From Firmicutes bacterium UBA4916 (GTDB taxonomy: Bacteria > Bacillota > Clostridia > Tissierellales > Tepidimicrobiaceae), in NCBI GenBank assembly GCA_002398845.1, contig DHBY01000062.1, positions 3,647-16,992 of the forward strand: a stretch of 13,346 nucleotides of DNA. The letters are read 5' to 3'. Shown here one piece after another: positions 12,993 to 13,346 of this stretch. Under the pieces are notes generated by a model. That model did not search any database, was not told the origin of the DNA, and worked only from the letters and a program-made list of their open reading frames with translations. The position numbers and the translations under genes were made by a program. Each line of letters starts with the position of its first letter. The first letter of the stretch is position 1.

Positions 12993-13313
12993 TTAATAGC
13001 TAAAGTAAATTTTGCCTTCATAAGTTGCTCTACATCTTTTATCGCTGAGAACCTGTATATTAGTAAGATTTAATGTACCAGTCCACCAGCCTTCATCATT
13101 TTCGCTATATTCCCTATAATAATAAGTATCTTCAACTTCCTCAACACTGCCATAAGTAACAACTACGGTTTTATCTCTTGGTAACATAATGTTTGGTTCA
13201 ATAATACTATCATCTTTTATATTCTGTATCTCCGATGCCAAAGCTACATTACTAAATACTGAAAAGCACATAACTAAAAGTATACATATTGTTACAATTG
13301 ATCTTCGTTTCAT
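12993..13313 (-). CDS. Small secreted protein of unknown function
   Basis: I do not recognise this 106-residue protein. It has a clear signal peptide: KRR start, a hydrophobic core to about residue 20 and an A-L-A cleavage motif at 24-26, so the mature product is about 80 residues. The mature part is acidic and rich in aromatics, with TYYYREY (63-69), EGWWTGTLNLTN (74-85) and RATYEGKIYFSY (95-106). It has a single Cys (C94). The alternating pattern suggests a small beta structure. A GGAGG site lies six bases before the ATG, and a terminator follows. It may belong to the agr regulon or be a neighbour by chance; only 33 bases of its upstream region are visible, so its promoter cannot be judged. 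Confidence 0.8.
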   Translation of the reverse strand: MKRRSIVTICILLVMCFSVFSNVALASEIQNIKDDSIIEPNIMLPRDKTVVVTYGSVEEVEDTYYYREYSENDEGWWTGTLNLTNIQVLSDKRCRATYEGKIYFSY

Positions 13314-13346
13314 AATTATCCTCCTTTCATACCTACTTTAAATATC

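Noticed and set aside
1..13346. CRISPR arrays, tRNA or rRNA genes, insertion sequences
   Set aside because: I found no regularly spaced repeat array, no cloverleaf-like segment and no transposase frame; the only dispersed repeat has two copies.

Overview
This AT-rich window has Shine-Dalgarno sites of the AGGAGG type before almost every gene. It carries an oxygen-sensitive tungsten enzyme and an agr-type peptide quorum-sensing locus, so it most likely comes from an anaerobic low-GC Firmicute (Clostridia or Tissierellia). The genus cannot be told from the sequence alone. Every recognisable gene lies on the minus strand, so transcription runs from high to low coordinates. There is no gene-free stretch over 300 bases, and I see no rRNA, tRNA, CRISPR array or transposase gene.

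Quorum-sensing block (13313 down to 9927). A small secreted protein of unknown function comes first and ends in a strong terminator. An agr-type locus follows: agrB (processing protease), agrD (a 42-codon pro-peptide whose start overlaps agrB), a hairpin terminator, agrA (LytTR response regulator) and agrC (six-helix GHKL histidine kinase). Upstream of agrB are two 13-bp direct repeats with a 21-bp period, placed just ahead of a weak -35. This is the layout expected for AgrA-type autoregulation. The pro-peptide has Ser where most AgrD peptides have Cys, which predicts a lactone signal.

Pterin-cofactor and aldehyde oxidoreductase block (9879 down to 3777). moaA, moaC and a stand-alone MOSC gene are tightly packed. 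The fourth gene of the same run encodes an unusual regulator that joins a MOSC domain, a PAS domain, a sigma-54 AAA+ domain and a Fis-type helix-turn-helix. The next gene encodes a tungsten aldehyde:ferredoxin oxidoreductase (AOR) with a good -24/-12 promoter (TGGCAC-N5-GTGCA). Three GTTC-N7-GAAC palindromes lie just upstream of that promoter, two of them inside the last codons of the regulator gene. The simplest reading is that the MOSC-PAS regulator binds the palindromes and switches on the AOR through sigma-54. A 30-bp palindromic terminator between them ends the cofactor transcript. A MoaD/ThiS-like protein follows on its own promoter.

Transport block (3700 down to 163). A four-gene operon of the phosphate (Pst) ABC family has its own extended -10 promoter and an operator-like palindrome. 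The binding protein, one permease and the ATPase all depart from Pst signature residues, so phosphate is not assured as the substrate. Tungstate or molybdate is an attractive but unproven alternative given the neighbours. The window ends with the first codons of a gene that starts like a Rossmann-fold protein. A 30-base element of the GGGGACGGGGG type occurs twice, after pstB and before the moaD-like gene, and at the second site it supplies the -35 box of a promoter.
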